From positions 1 through 52,032 of the forward strand of contig NZ_RAVZ01000017.1 in assembly GCF_003611635.1 (NCBI RefSeq): a stretch of DNA of 52,032 bases. The letters are read 5' to 3'. The notes below the pieces were generated by a model. It was not told the origin of the DNA. It was given only the letters and a program-made list of their open reading frames with translations, and did not search any database. A program made the translations under genes and the position numbers. Below, one piece after another: positions 1 to 7,512 of the stretch (position 1 is the first letter of the stretch; every line of letters starts with the position of its first letter). Origin of the DNA: Corallococcus terminator (GTDB lineage: Bacteria; Myxococcota; Myxococcia; Myxococcales; Myxococcaceae).

Positions 1-56
1 GGGCAGGTGGGGGAGCACGGGTGGGAGTACCGGCGCAGGCGGCCGGAGGGGGCGCG

Positions 57-509
57 CGACGACGCAGCAGGTCGAAGCTGGCTCGGCCGTACATCTGACG
101 CTTGAGAAGCCTGAGCTTCGTGAGTTGACCCTCGGACTGGGCGTTACTCCAGGGAGACGTCAGCGCGGCCCGGACGACATCGCCGGCTCTGTTCGAGTCC
201 TTTCGCGAAGGTTTCCATCGCGCGCACACCGCACCTGCGAGCCTTGGTCAGCCACGCTTCAAAGGGCTGACAGGACTTCGTTGGCTCGGCTCCGCGTGCG
301 ATGCCTCGCGAGCGCACGAACAGCCACACCCATTGCTTCGGCGAGGCGAGCGCGTCGGGGCGTGTGCCCGTCGACCACCAATTGCCGCCGGGGTCGCTGC
401 GTGCGCCGAAGCGTGGCGGAGCGGTCCGTCGCATTTGGAGCCAACGGTGGACCTGACGTGAGGTGCCACGAAAACCCTGGGCGCGAATCTCCCGCCAGAG
501 TTCACATAC
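57..509 (-). pseudogene. ISL3-family transposase remnant
   Basis: This stretch is a diverged second copy of the C-terminal part of the intact ISL3 transposase at 25014-26666. Both translate to the same blocks (ELWREIRAQGFRGTSRQVHR, GGNWWS, RPDAL, RPFEAWL, VETFAEGLEQ). Relative to the intact copy it lacks about 100 bp near position 319, its frame is broken, and homology stops near 57 and near 509. No terminal inverted repeat remains on the left. It cannot encode an active transposase. Its orientation matches the intact copy. Confidence 0.85.
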
Positions 510-540
510 ACAGAGGGGCACCGCGCTATATCGTGGAGAC

Positions 541-1317
541 ATGCCCACCACGAAGCATCCCGGCCCGAAGGCAAAGCGCCTCAGCACGGGAACCCTCACG
601 CCGGAGGGAGTCCCATCACTCCTGAAGCGGACCGTTCGTGGGAGGTTCGCGAAGTCGAGCACGCTCCGCGAAGCCAGGCGCTTCGCCGCGCAGCGCCTCG
701 CCGGAGAGTGCTCGGACTGCGACATCATCCACCACGAGGGACAGCTCGTCCTCGACGAACTCTCGACCGGACGGAGACCTCGGATGGGCCTCTTGATCGT
801 CGAGGGAGACCTCATCGTGAAGGGACGCTACGAAGACTCGCTCGACCCCGGGTCCGTCGTGGTCGTAACAGGCACCCTGCGCGCGGGGGATGTCATCACG
901 AAGGGGTTTCTTGAGGTTCACGGGGACCTGATCGCCGAGCGGTCAATCCTTTTCATCGACAACGATGCTTGCTGCGAGGTCTTCGGAGACGTCCGTGCCC
1001 CCTTCGTCTACACGAACTACCACGCGGTGAAGGTGCATGGAGGCGTGAAGGCACGACTCGTCACGGGAGACGCGAAGCACATCCGGAGCCAGCAGAAGTA
1101 CGCCTTCATCGAGGAGACAACTCGCGAGGTCCGCGAACGCCTCTCGCCCAAGCTGCTGAAGGTCTTCGCGGACGAGATGTTCGAGGACGAGGAAGGCGAC
1201 GAGGCGGACCCGGATGAGCCGTGGATCGACGCCATCGACCCGGAGAAGCTCGCCGCGTTCGTCCGGCGCGGCCAATCCGTGCTGGCGGAGGCTCCGCCGA
1301 GTCGGCGGCGGAAGTGA
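541..1317 (+). CDS. beta-helix (bactofilin-like) repeat protein, function unknown
   Basis: This is a 258-residue protein. Residues about 55-170 contain successive short strands of the type L-x-V-x-G-x-L (for example GLLIVEGDLIVKG, VVVVTGTLRAG, FLEVHGDLIAE), which suggests a right-handed parallel beta-helix like those of polymer-forming bactofilins. The C-terminal third is charged (EDEEGDEADPDEP) and probably helical. No signal peptide is visible, so it is probably cytoplasmic. I chose the ATG at 541 because an upstream ATG at 463 would read into the ISL3 remnant; the ribosome site (GGAG) is poorly spaced. It lies 122 bp before an Imm11 gene and could be part of an immunity or effector cassette, but nothing in the sequence proves that. 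Confidence 0.7.
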   Translation: MPTTKHPGPKAKRLSTGTLTPEGVPSLLKRTVRGRFAKSSTLREARRFAAQRLAGECSDCDIIHHEGQLVLDELSTGRRPRMGLLIVEGDLIVKGRYEDSLDPGSVVVVTGTLRAGDVITKGFLEVHGDLIAERSILFIDNDACCEVFGDVRAPFVYTNYHAVKVHGGVKARLVTGDAKHIRSQQKYAFIEETTREVRERLSPKLLKVFADEMFEDEEGDEADPDEPWIDAIDPEKLAAFVRRGQSVLAEAPPSRRRK

Positions 1318-1439
1318 CGAGGATGGGCGCGCGGACATCTTCTTCTCGTAGAGGCCCACGGACTGCCGCTCCCAGACTCCGGGGACGCAACTCCAGAAGC
1401 TTCTGATTCAAGGCGAATGAGGTCATTGGGAAGTCCACC

Positions 1440-2009
1440 ATGCAGACTCGGTACTTCAGGCTCAACGAAGCTGTGCAGGCCGGTGACTGGTCCCTAGGCC
1501 CCCTGATGGACGCACAGGGCAAGGAACTGGAAGACGCGACGGAGTTCACCTCGGGCCGGCCCGTCCATGCCCCTGACCTCCTGAAGCTTCGTGTTCGAGA
1601 GCAGGGGCGTCGGCGCGACTTCACCCTGGCAGGCGCCGGCAGGGTTCCCGTGGTCCACCACAGGATGGCAACCCATCTCGCGGAGTATGCCTCCCCGGAA
1701 GTTCAACTGCTGCCCGTGAGCGTCAAAGGCGGCTCAGGTGAGTACAGTGTTCTGGTGGCCACGAAACTCATCCGATGCATCGATGACAAGGCATCGAAAG
1801 AGATACAGGTCTGGAAACCAGAGGATGGGCAACCGGGCAAACCTGGCCACTATCGCAGCATCATCGGGATGCGAATTGACCCGAGGAAGGTCGGCCACTT
1901 CCAGGTGTTTCGCACCTGGGGTTGGTCCGACGCGCTCATCGTCTCGGAGCACATCAAGCAGCTCCTGGAGAACAACAAGGTCACGGGTTTGGACTTCGAG
2001 GAAGTCTAG
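1440..2009 (+). CDS. Imm11-family (MXAN_0049-like) immunity-type protein
   Basis: The 189-residue product matches what I know of the myxobacterial Imm11 family (formerly DUF1629). The hallmark C-terminal block is a beta strand followed by HFQVFRTWGWSDALIVSEHI and a final GLDFEEV, with an N-terminal tyrosine/phenylalanine-rich start (MQTRYFRLNE). These proteins are predicted immunity partners of polymorphic toxins, and many copies occur without an adjacent toxin. The start has GGGAAG six bases upstream. No cognate toxin is recognisable next to it: the upstream neighbour is the beta-helix protein and the downstream neighbour is a transposase tail. It may be an orphan immunity gene. The family assignment is from memory of the motif, not a search. 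Confidence 0.7.
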   Translation: MQTRYFRLNEAVQAGDWSLGPLMDAQGKELEDATEFTSGRPVHAPDLLKLRVREQGRRRDFTLAGAGRVPVVHHRMATHLAEYASPEVQLLPVSVKGGSGEYSVLVATKLIRCIDDKASKEIQVWKPEDGQPGKPGHYRSIIGMRIDPRKVGHFQVFRTWGWSDALIVSEHIKQLLENNKVTGLDFEEV

Positions 2010-2026
2010 ACCGGAGTGGGAAGAGC

Positions 2027-2390
2027 CACGCGAGCTGCCTCTAGCAGCGACGAGACAGGAGCGCACGCTGCGGCTGGATGGGGCCGGGTTGCTCAAGCAG
2101 GAGTTTCGCGCTGGACGTCTTCGCCTGCGGCAGGTGTAGAGGCAGGCGCCGGGTGCTGGCGTATCTGACGGCTCCCAGTGGGGTGCGTGCCATCCTGGAG
2201 CACCTGGGACTGCCCACGCGGCCTGGGAGACTGGCCCCAGCACGGGGGCCACTCCAGAGCGCGTGGTGTTGAGCGCCAGGCCGCAGTGGCCCCCATGCCC
2301 AAGCCCCCTGCCGCGCCCCTGAGGGAAGCGCGGCCTGAGCGGGCGTGTGCCCCATGAGGGCTGCACGGCTTCTCCACCGGCCAGGCGCAC
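2027..2390 (+). mobile_element. IS91-family transposase C-terminal remnant plus element end
   Basis: The translation up to 2272 is the C-terminus of an IS91-type (Y2/HUH) transposase: a zinc-ribbon remnant (FALDVFACGRC) followed by RRVLAYLTAPSGVRAILEHL and a terminal LAPARGP...AWC. A one-base frameshift separates the LLKQEF and FALDVF segments. After the stop at 2272, a further ~110 bp resembles the non-coding end of a second IS91 tail at 26760-26950. The catalytic region is absent. The block AGTGGGAAGAGCCAC near 2016-2030 resembles the right inverted repeat of the ISL3 element at 26735-26750, suggesting an old ISL3 junction here too. Confidence 0.7.
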
Positions 2391-2703
2391 AGCTCGGCGG
2401 CACCCGTCAGCGTCCCTCTTCGGCACCTCTGCTCCAGCCCCCACCCTCAACAGGCCTTCTATTCGCCCTATGCGTGGCAACAGTCATGGATGGGCTGCAG
2501 ATCTTCCGCGAAGAAGCCCTGCCACACCCGCTGCCCCCCGCAGGAAGTGGGGCTGGGGCTGACGCTTTCGTGCAGGGGAGGCCGTCCGCGCTCGTCGACG
2601 GTGGCTCCATGTCTCCGACAGATGGAAGGACCGTGCGGGGCGGAAGCATTCTGGACACGTGCTCAAGGCCGTGCCGAGACTCGTTCTGGTAGTGAATACA
2701 TCC
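2391..2703. other. intergenic stretch, no gene seen
   Basis: No reading frame here has convincing codon bias or recognisable homology. It separates the IS91 remnant from the M23 peptidase gene and presumably holds that gene's promoter. No clear promoter motif was found. Confidence 0.5.
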
Positions 2704-4044
2704 ATGCACGGAGTCACAGTGAAACTGTCACTTGTATCTCGTCCGGCGTGCTGGGGAGCGTTGACCACGCTCTCTCTGCTGGTGCTCATCCTGGTTGCCC
2801 CCGCGGCCCAGGCGGCCTGCCAGGTCGACTGCACCAACTGCATCAACAAGGCGGAGGGTTTTCCCATGCGCCTTCCGTGGGCCACCGGGGGGAACATCAC
2901 CATTGCCCAGGCCTATGGCTCGGGTTGGCACTGCGCCAAGGATTTCTACTCGCTCGACTTCTACCTGCCCCTGGGCACTTCGGTATACCCCGTAGCACCC
3001 GGCCGCATCTTCCAAACCGGCAACCTCGGCGATTACGGCAACTACGTCATGGTCGATCATCAGAACGGCTATCAATCACTGTATGCCCACCTGAGAGCCC
3101 CGGTCACGCTGGCCAATGGCACGCTTGTAGGCACCAGCAGCGTCATCGGCTCCGTGGGCTCGAGTGGCACCACGGAGGTCCACCTGCACCTGACCCTGTA
3201 TCAGGGCGCCCGGTGGCCAGGAGACGCGCAGGCCGTGGGAGTCGTCCCCGAGACGATGGGCGACTGTCTTCGGAACGGCTCGCTCTCCTGCTATGGCTTG
3301 GTGAGCGGGAACACGGTGACGAAGACGCCAGCCTGTGATGCGCAGTCGCAGTGCGCCCAGTGCATCCTCTCGGTGCGCAACGATATCCTCACCCACTACC
3401 AAAGCGCGGGGTGGAACACGCAGTGCCAGAACTGGGACGCCATCGTCAACAACTGGTGCGGCCCTTCGATGGAACCCTCGGCGTGCGCGGCCCTCCGCGG
3501 CAACCAGTGCGACACGCTCTGCTCGAACTGGGAGCCTCCTCCCTCCTTGCTGAACGTCGACATCGAGACGACGTCTGCCAGCCAGCACGGGTACATCCAA
3601 TCCTGGGGCCCCCGAGGCGCCTGGGCGTTCCATACATCCTACCCCAAATCCAACAACGGGGATCTGGGAAGCAAGTTCGGGTATTACTCAGCGGGCACCA
3701 CCGAGACGGTGGGGCAGTTGCTCAGCGCCCGCTTCAAAGCCAACACCCGATACGTCTTCGCCAGCCGGGCCTCTGGCGGAGCGGACAACCTGGGAACCAT
3801 TCCCTACCAGATTGGATACGCGAACATCGATAACAGCCTGGGAAGCTTCGTCGCCCTGAGCACCCAGGCCATCAGCGTCGACGGAGCCACCGGCTGGGTG
3901 CCGACGCAGGGGGTTACCTACATTACGCCAGCCTCCGGGGGGCCCATCGGCAAGCAGATCATCGTGCGTCTGGGCGATTACAACGCAGGGGGTCGCAGTG
4001 ACATCTGGTACGACAACTTCATCCTGACGGTGAGCGCCCCCTGA
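2704..4044 (+). CDS. secreted M23 (LytM/lysostaphin-type) metallopeptidase with C-terminal jelly-roll-like domain
   Basis: The 446-residue protein has a cleavable signal peptide (hydrophobic LTTLSLLVLILVAPAAQA). Residues about 45-180 form an M23 endopeptidase fold, with DFYSLDFYLPLGTSVYPVAPG, DYGNYVMVDHQNGYQSLYAHL and the second zinc motif E-V-H-L-H-L. The usual first ligand in HxxxD is phenylalanine at the aligned position (FYSLD); the nearest histidine is in WHCAKD. A cysteine-rich middle (CAQCILSVRND, CDTLCSNW) and a ~150-residue beta-rich C-terminal domain that may bind carbohydrate follow. M23 enzymes cut peptidoglycan cross-links or glycine-rich peptides, fitting cell-wall lysis of prey or remodelling. 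ATG 2704 was chosen because the signal peptide follows directly. Confidence 0.8.
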   Translation: MHGVTVKLSLVSRPACWGALTTLSLLVLILVAPAAQAACQVDCTNCINKAEGFPMRLPWATGGNITIAQAYGSGWHCAKDFYSLDFYLPLGTSVYPVAPGRIFQTGNLGDYGNYVMVDHQNGYQSLYAHLRAPVTLANGTLVGTSSVIGSVGSSGTTEVHLHLTLYQGARWPGDAQAVGVVPETMGDCLRNGSLSCYGLVSGNTVTKTPACDAQSQCAQCILSVRNDILTHYQSAGWNTQCQNWDAIVNNWCGPSMEPSACAALRGNQCDTLCSNWEPPPSLLNVDIETTSASQHGYIQSWGPRGAWAFHTSYPKSNNGDLGSKFGYYSAGTTETVGQLLSARFKANTRYVFASRASGGADNLGTIPYQIGYANIDNSLGSFVALSTQAISVDGATGWVPTQGVTYITPASGGPIGKQIIVRLGDYNAGGRSDIWYDNFILTVSAP

Positions 4045-4371
4045 AGGACGGAGCGCCACCCAGCATCACTCAGCGCTCGCTGGCGGAAACGCGCTGGCGA
4101 GCCTGCCACCCGCGGGGTGCGCTAGCACCGAAGCGCACGCCGCGCCCCTGACGAATCGTGTGGGCGCCTGCGCGCCCGGCGTTCCTGGAGGGATTCTCCC
4201 TGCACGCCAGATCCACCCCGGTCGAACCTCACCAGATTCCAGGGTGTCTGAGCGTCACCCGGCCGGTGGGGCGTCTGTCCTCGGTCGGGAAGACGCGGCC
4301 TTCAGAACGTGTTGGGGGCCCCGAGTCCATGCTTTGGTGGACACCCCTTTTCGTCGGGAGAACCCCCTTTC
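4045..4371. other. intergenic region with hairpin, no gene seen
   Basis: An inverted repeat (GCTCGC at 4075-4080 and GCGAGC at 4097-4102) follows the M23 gene and could act as a weak terminator. The rest presumably contains the promoter of the M3 peptidase. No small gene with a good ribosome site was found. Confidence 0.4.
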
Positions 4372-6576
4372 ATGCGTAACCTCTTCTTCGCCAGCGCGGG
4401 TGTGGCCGCGCTCGTCTCCTCCGGCTGTGCGACGACGTCCCCGGAGGCCCGCCCCGAAGTCGCCGCGCCGGCCCCCACGAGCGAGGCCGCCGCGCCGGGT
4501 GCAGCCCGGACTGCCCTGCCGGGGAAGTGGTCCGGCCCGTACGGCGGCGTGCCTCCCTTCGCCCAGGTGAAGGTGGACACCTTCAAGCTCGCAATCTCCG
4601 CGGCGATGGACGCGTACCGCCGGGAGCTGGACGCCATCGTCAGCAACCCCGCCGCGCCCGACTTCGAGAACACGCTGGCCGCGCTGGAGGACGCGGGCCG
4701 GACGTACGCCAAAGAGAGGACGCTCTACGGCATCTGGGGCTCGTCGCTGAGCAGCCCGGAGTTCCAGGCCGTGGAGCGGGAGATGGCGCCCCGCTTCGCC
4801 GCCTTCGAGGACGAAGTCTTCCAGAACGAGGGCCTCTTCCGCCGCATCGAAGCCGTCTACCAGTCCCCCGACAAGGCGAAGCTGACGCCGGAGCAGCAGC
4901 GCCTGGCGTGGCTGCACCACACGCGCTTCGTGCGCTCCGGCGCGAAGCTGGACGCGGCGGCCAAGGCGCGGATGGGCGCCATCAACCAGCGCCTGGCGTC
5001 GCTCTACACGTCCTTCAGCCAGCACGTGCTCGGTGACGAGGAGGGCTACACCGTCGTCCTGGAGTCCGAGGCGGACCTGGCGGGCCTGCCGGACTCCGTG
5101 CGCGCGGGCGCCGCCGCCGCGGCCGAGGCGCGGGGGCAGAAGGGCAAGTGGATCATCACCAACACGCGCTCCTCCATGGAGCCGTTCCTGACCTATTCGT
5201 CGCGCCGCGACCTGCGCGAGAAGGTCTGGCGCAACTACGTCAACCGGGGCGACAACGGGGATGCGCGCGACAACAACGCCATCATCCCGGAGGTCCTCAA
5301 GCTGCGCGCCGAGCGCGCGAAGCTCCTGGGCTACGCCACGCACGCGCACTGGCGCCTGGAGAACGCCATGGCCCGGACGCCCGAGCGCGCCATGGAGCTG
5401 ATGGAGGCGGTGTGGAAGCCCGCCGTGGCCCGTGTCCGCGAGGAGGTGGTGGACATGCAAAAAGTGGCTGACAAGGAGCGCGCAAAGCTGAAGATCGAGC
5501 CCTGGGACTACCGCTTCTACGCGGAGAAGGTCCGCAAGGCGAAGTACGACCTGGACCAGAACGAGGTGAAGCCCTACCTCCAACTGGAGAAGCTGCGCGA
5601 GGGCATGTTCTGGGTGGCCGGTGAGCTGTTCGGCTTCGCCTTCACGCCGGTGACGGACGTGCCCGTCTACCATCCGGATGTCCGTGTCTGGGAGGTGAAG
5701 GACCAGGCCTCCGGCCGTCACGTGGGCCTGTGGTACTTCGACCCGTACGCGCGGCCGGGCAAGCGCTCCGGCGCGTGGATGAACGCGTACCGCAACCAGG
5801 AGCGGTTCAAGGGTGAGGTGACGACCCTCGTCTCCAACAACTCCAACTTCGTGAAGGGCGCGCCCGGCGAGCCGGTGCTCATCTCCTGGGAGGATGCGAG
5901 CACGCTGTTCCACGAGTTCGGCCACGCGCTGCACGGCCTCAGCTCGTCGGTGTCGTATCCGTCGCTGGCCGGCACCAGCGTCGCGCGCGACTACGTGGAG
6001 TTCCCCTCGCAGCTCCTGGAGCACTGGCTGTCCACGCCCCAGGTGCTCAACACCTTCGCGCTGCACTACCAGACGGGCAAGCCCATCCCCCCGGCGCTGG
6101 TGGCGCGCATCGAGAAGGCCGCGACGTTCAATCAGGGCTTCGGCACGGTGGAGTACCTGTCCTCCGCGCTGGTGGACATGAAGCTGCACCTGGCGGGCGA
6201 CGTGAGCATCGACGCGGATGCCTTCGAGCGCGACACGCTCAAGGCGCTGGGCATGCCCAGGGAAATCGTGATGCGCCATCGCACGCCGCAGTTCGGCCAC
6301 GTCTTCGCGAGCGATGGCTACTCGGCGGGCTACTACAGCTACCTGTGGTCCGACACGCTGACGGCGGACGCCTTCGAGGGCTTCACCGAGGGCAAGGGCG
6401 CGTACGACAAGGCGGTGGCGGAGAAGCTGCGCAAGAGCGTCTTCTCCGTGGGCAACACCGTGGACCCGGCGGAGGGCTACCGCGCGTTCCGCGGCCGCGA
6501 CGCCGGCATCAACGCGCTGATGCGCAAGCGCGGCTTCCCGGTGCCCGCCGCCGCGCAGACGAAGTCGCAGCCCTGA
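4372..6576 (+). CDS. M3-family oligopeptidase / peptidyl-dipeptidase lipoprotein
   Basis: The 734-residue protein is a full-length M3 (thimet oligopeptidase / Dcp-type) zinc metallopeptidase. The zinc motif HEFGHALHG lies at about residue 514, and the C-terminal substrate-binding block (FGHVFASDGYSAGYYSYLWS) is intact. An N-terminal lipoprotein signal ends in LVSSGC, so it is probably anchored to a membrane and cleaves short peptides in the periplasm or at the cell surface. That fits a predator that digests prey proteins. ATG 4372 was preferred to 4309 because it starts the lipoprotein signal. The gene ends at a strong hairpin (6608-6633). An antisense open frame across most of the gene is a codon-bias artefact. 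Confidence 0.93.
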   Translation: MRNLFFASAGVAALVSSGCATTSPEARPEVAAPAPTSEAAAPGAARTALPGKWSGPYGGVPPFAQVKVDTFKLAISAAMDAYRRELDAIVSNPAAPDFENTLAALEDAGRTYAKERTLYGIWGSSLSSPEFQAVEREMAPRFAAFEDEVFQNEGLFRRIEAVYQSPDKAKLTPEQQRLAWLHHTRFVRSGAKLDAAAKARMGAINQRLASLYTSFSQHVLGDEEGYTVVLESEADLAGLPDSVRAGAAAAAEARGQKGKWIITNTRSSMEPFLTYSSRRDLREKVWRNYVNRGDNGDARDNNAIIPEVLKLRAERAKLLGYATHAHWRLENAMARTPERAMELMEAVWKPAVARVREEVVDMQKVADKERAKLKIEPWDYRFYAEKVRKAKYDLDQNEVKPYLQLEKLREGMFWVAGELFGFAFTPVTDVPVYHPDVRVWEVKDQASGRHVGLWYFDPYARPGKRSGAWMNAYRNQERFKGEVTTLVSNNSNFVKGAPGEPVLISWEDASTLFHEFGHALHGLSSSVSYPSLAGTSVARDYVEFPSQLLEHWLSTPQVLNTFALHYQTGKPIPPALVARIEKAATFNQGFGTVEYLSSALVDMKLHLAGDVSIDADAFERDTLKALGMPREIVMRHRTPQFGHVFASDGYSAGYYSYLWSDTLTADAFEGFTEGKGAYDKAVAEKLRKSVFSVGNTVDPAEGYRAFRGRDAGINALMRKRGFPVPAAAQTKSQP

Positions 6577-6607
6577 ATCCCTTGGGGTTCAGGGGCTTGA
6601 ACACGAA

Positions 6608-6633
6608 GGCCTCGCGATATTCATCGCGAGGCC
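6608..6633 (+). terminator. strong hairpin terminator of the M3 peptidase gene
   Basis: GGCCTCGCGAT and ATCGCGAGGCC form a perfect 11-bp stem with an ATTC loop, 31 bp after the stop codon and followed by CTTGTTG. It is symmetrical, so it could also stop transcription arriving from the minus-strand reductase and GFA remnant. Confidence 0.8.
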
Positions 6634-6778
6634 CTTGTTGAACAAAAAGGCCCTGCCGGTTGGCAGGGCAGTCGAGGCAGTGGCACACGCCGACGCGGTA
6701 CGGCCGTCCCGGCGCGACGATGCGGACGCTGCCGCACAGGCAGCCGACGGTGAAGCGCTCGGGTCCTTCCACGGTCAT
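6634..6778 (-). pseudogene. GFA/CENP-V-domain protein, N-terminal remnant
   Basis: The first ~45 residues read as the start of a GFA-type zinc-binding protein: a CLCGSVRI block followed by CHCLDCPANRQGLF, which resembles the family's CxCG and CHCxxC motifs. After that the frame runs into the M3 terminator hairpin and the antisense of that gene, so the second half of the domain is lost. The ATG overlaps the stop codon of the upstream reductase (ATGA), so it was once translationally coupled to it. Intact GFA proteins are about 120-150 residues. Confidence 0.6.
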
Positions 6779-7329
6779 CCCGCTTTGCGACGGAAGTGGA
6801 GCGCCTGCACGCCGGACTTGAACCGCTGCGTCGATAGGAGCTCGAGATGCCGCGCACTCGACAGGCCATGAAACAACGTCGGCCCGCGGCCACTGATGAT
6901 GGGATGAACGACGAGGCGGTACTCGTCGATGAGCCCCAACTCCTCGAGCGCAGCCGCGAGCTTGGGCGCTCCGACGAGGACACCCCGCTCGGTCTTCGCT
7001 TTCAGCGCCGAGATCGCCTCGCGAAGGTCACCCTCCACCTTGATCGTGTTCTGCCACGGAAAGTCGCTCCGCGAGCCCGACACGACGTACTTCGCCTTCG
7101 CCTCGAGCTTCTGTGCCCACTCGCGCATCGCGCGCGGCGCCTTTTCGTCGCGTGCCACCGCGGGCCAGGCTCCCTCCATCAGCTCGTAGGTGTTGCGCCC
7201 GAAGAGCATCGCCCCGCTCTGATCCATGAGCTGCGTCCAATAGTCGTGCAGCTCGTCGTCCGCGATGCCCTGGGTGTGATCGATGCACCCGTCCAAAGTT
7301 ACGTTGAGACCGAAGGTGAGGAGGTTCAT
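6775..7329 (-). CDS. RibD C-terminal / dihydrofolate-reductase-like family protein
   Basis: The 184-residue protein is a full-length member of the RibD-C/DHFR-like family common in soil bacteria. Visible blocks are the N-terminal strand (LLTFGLNVTLDGCIDH), the nucleotide-binding-type AMLFGRNTYELM, KYVVSGS, GVLVGAPKLAAALEELGLIDEY and HPIISGRGPTLF. Members bind NAD(P)H-like cofactors, but their substrates are mostly unknown. It is cytoplasmic. The stop overlaps the start of the GFA remnant by an ATGA, indicating a former two-gene operon. Confidence 0.85.
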   Translation of the reverse strand: MNLLTFGLNVTLDGCIDHTQGIADDELHDYWTQLMDQSGAMLFGRNTYELMEGAWPAVARDEKAPRAMREWAQKLEAKAKYVVSGSRSDFPWQNTIKVEGDLREAISALKAKTERGVLVGAPKLAAALEELGLIDEYRLVVHPIISGRGPTLFHGLSSARHLELLSTQRFKSGVQALHFRRKAG

Positions 7330-7512
7330 GGCGTGGGATTCTACGAAAAGCGCGCCTAGCGCGCAGCAGCCCGAGCCACCGACGCAATGCCCGTCAGGCG
7401 CCTGCGCGTCTTTCGGTGCGCCGCGCGCGAAGCACGCGGCGCACCGATTCTCCTACCGAAACCGCGCTGAAATCAGAGCACGCCGCCCCATCGCGGTATC
7501 GCGGACAGCGAC

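Noticed and set aside
4255-6300. A 681-codon open frame antisense to the M3 peptidase
   Set aside because: Its translation is low-complexity (His/Arg/Gly/Val/Leu-rich) and mirrors the GC-biased third positions of a clearly real gene. Similar long antisense frames at 16030-18348, 20566-22722 and 39164-41722 are rejected for the same reason.
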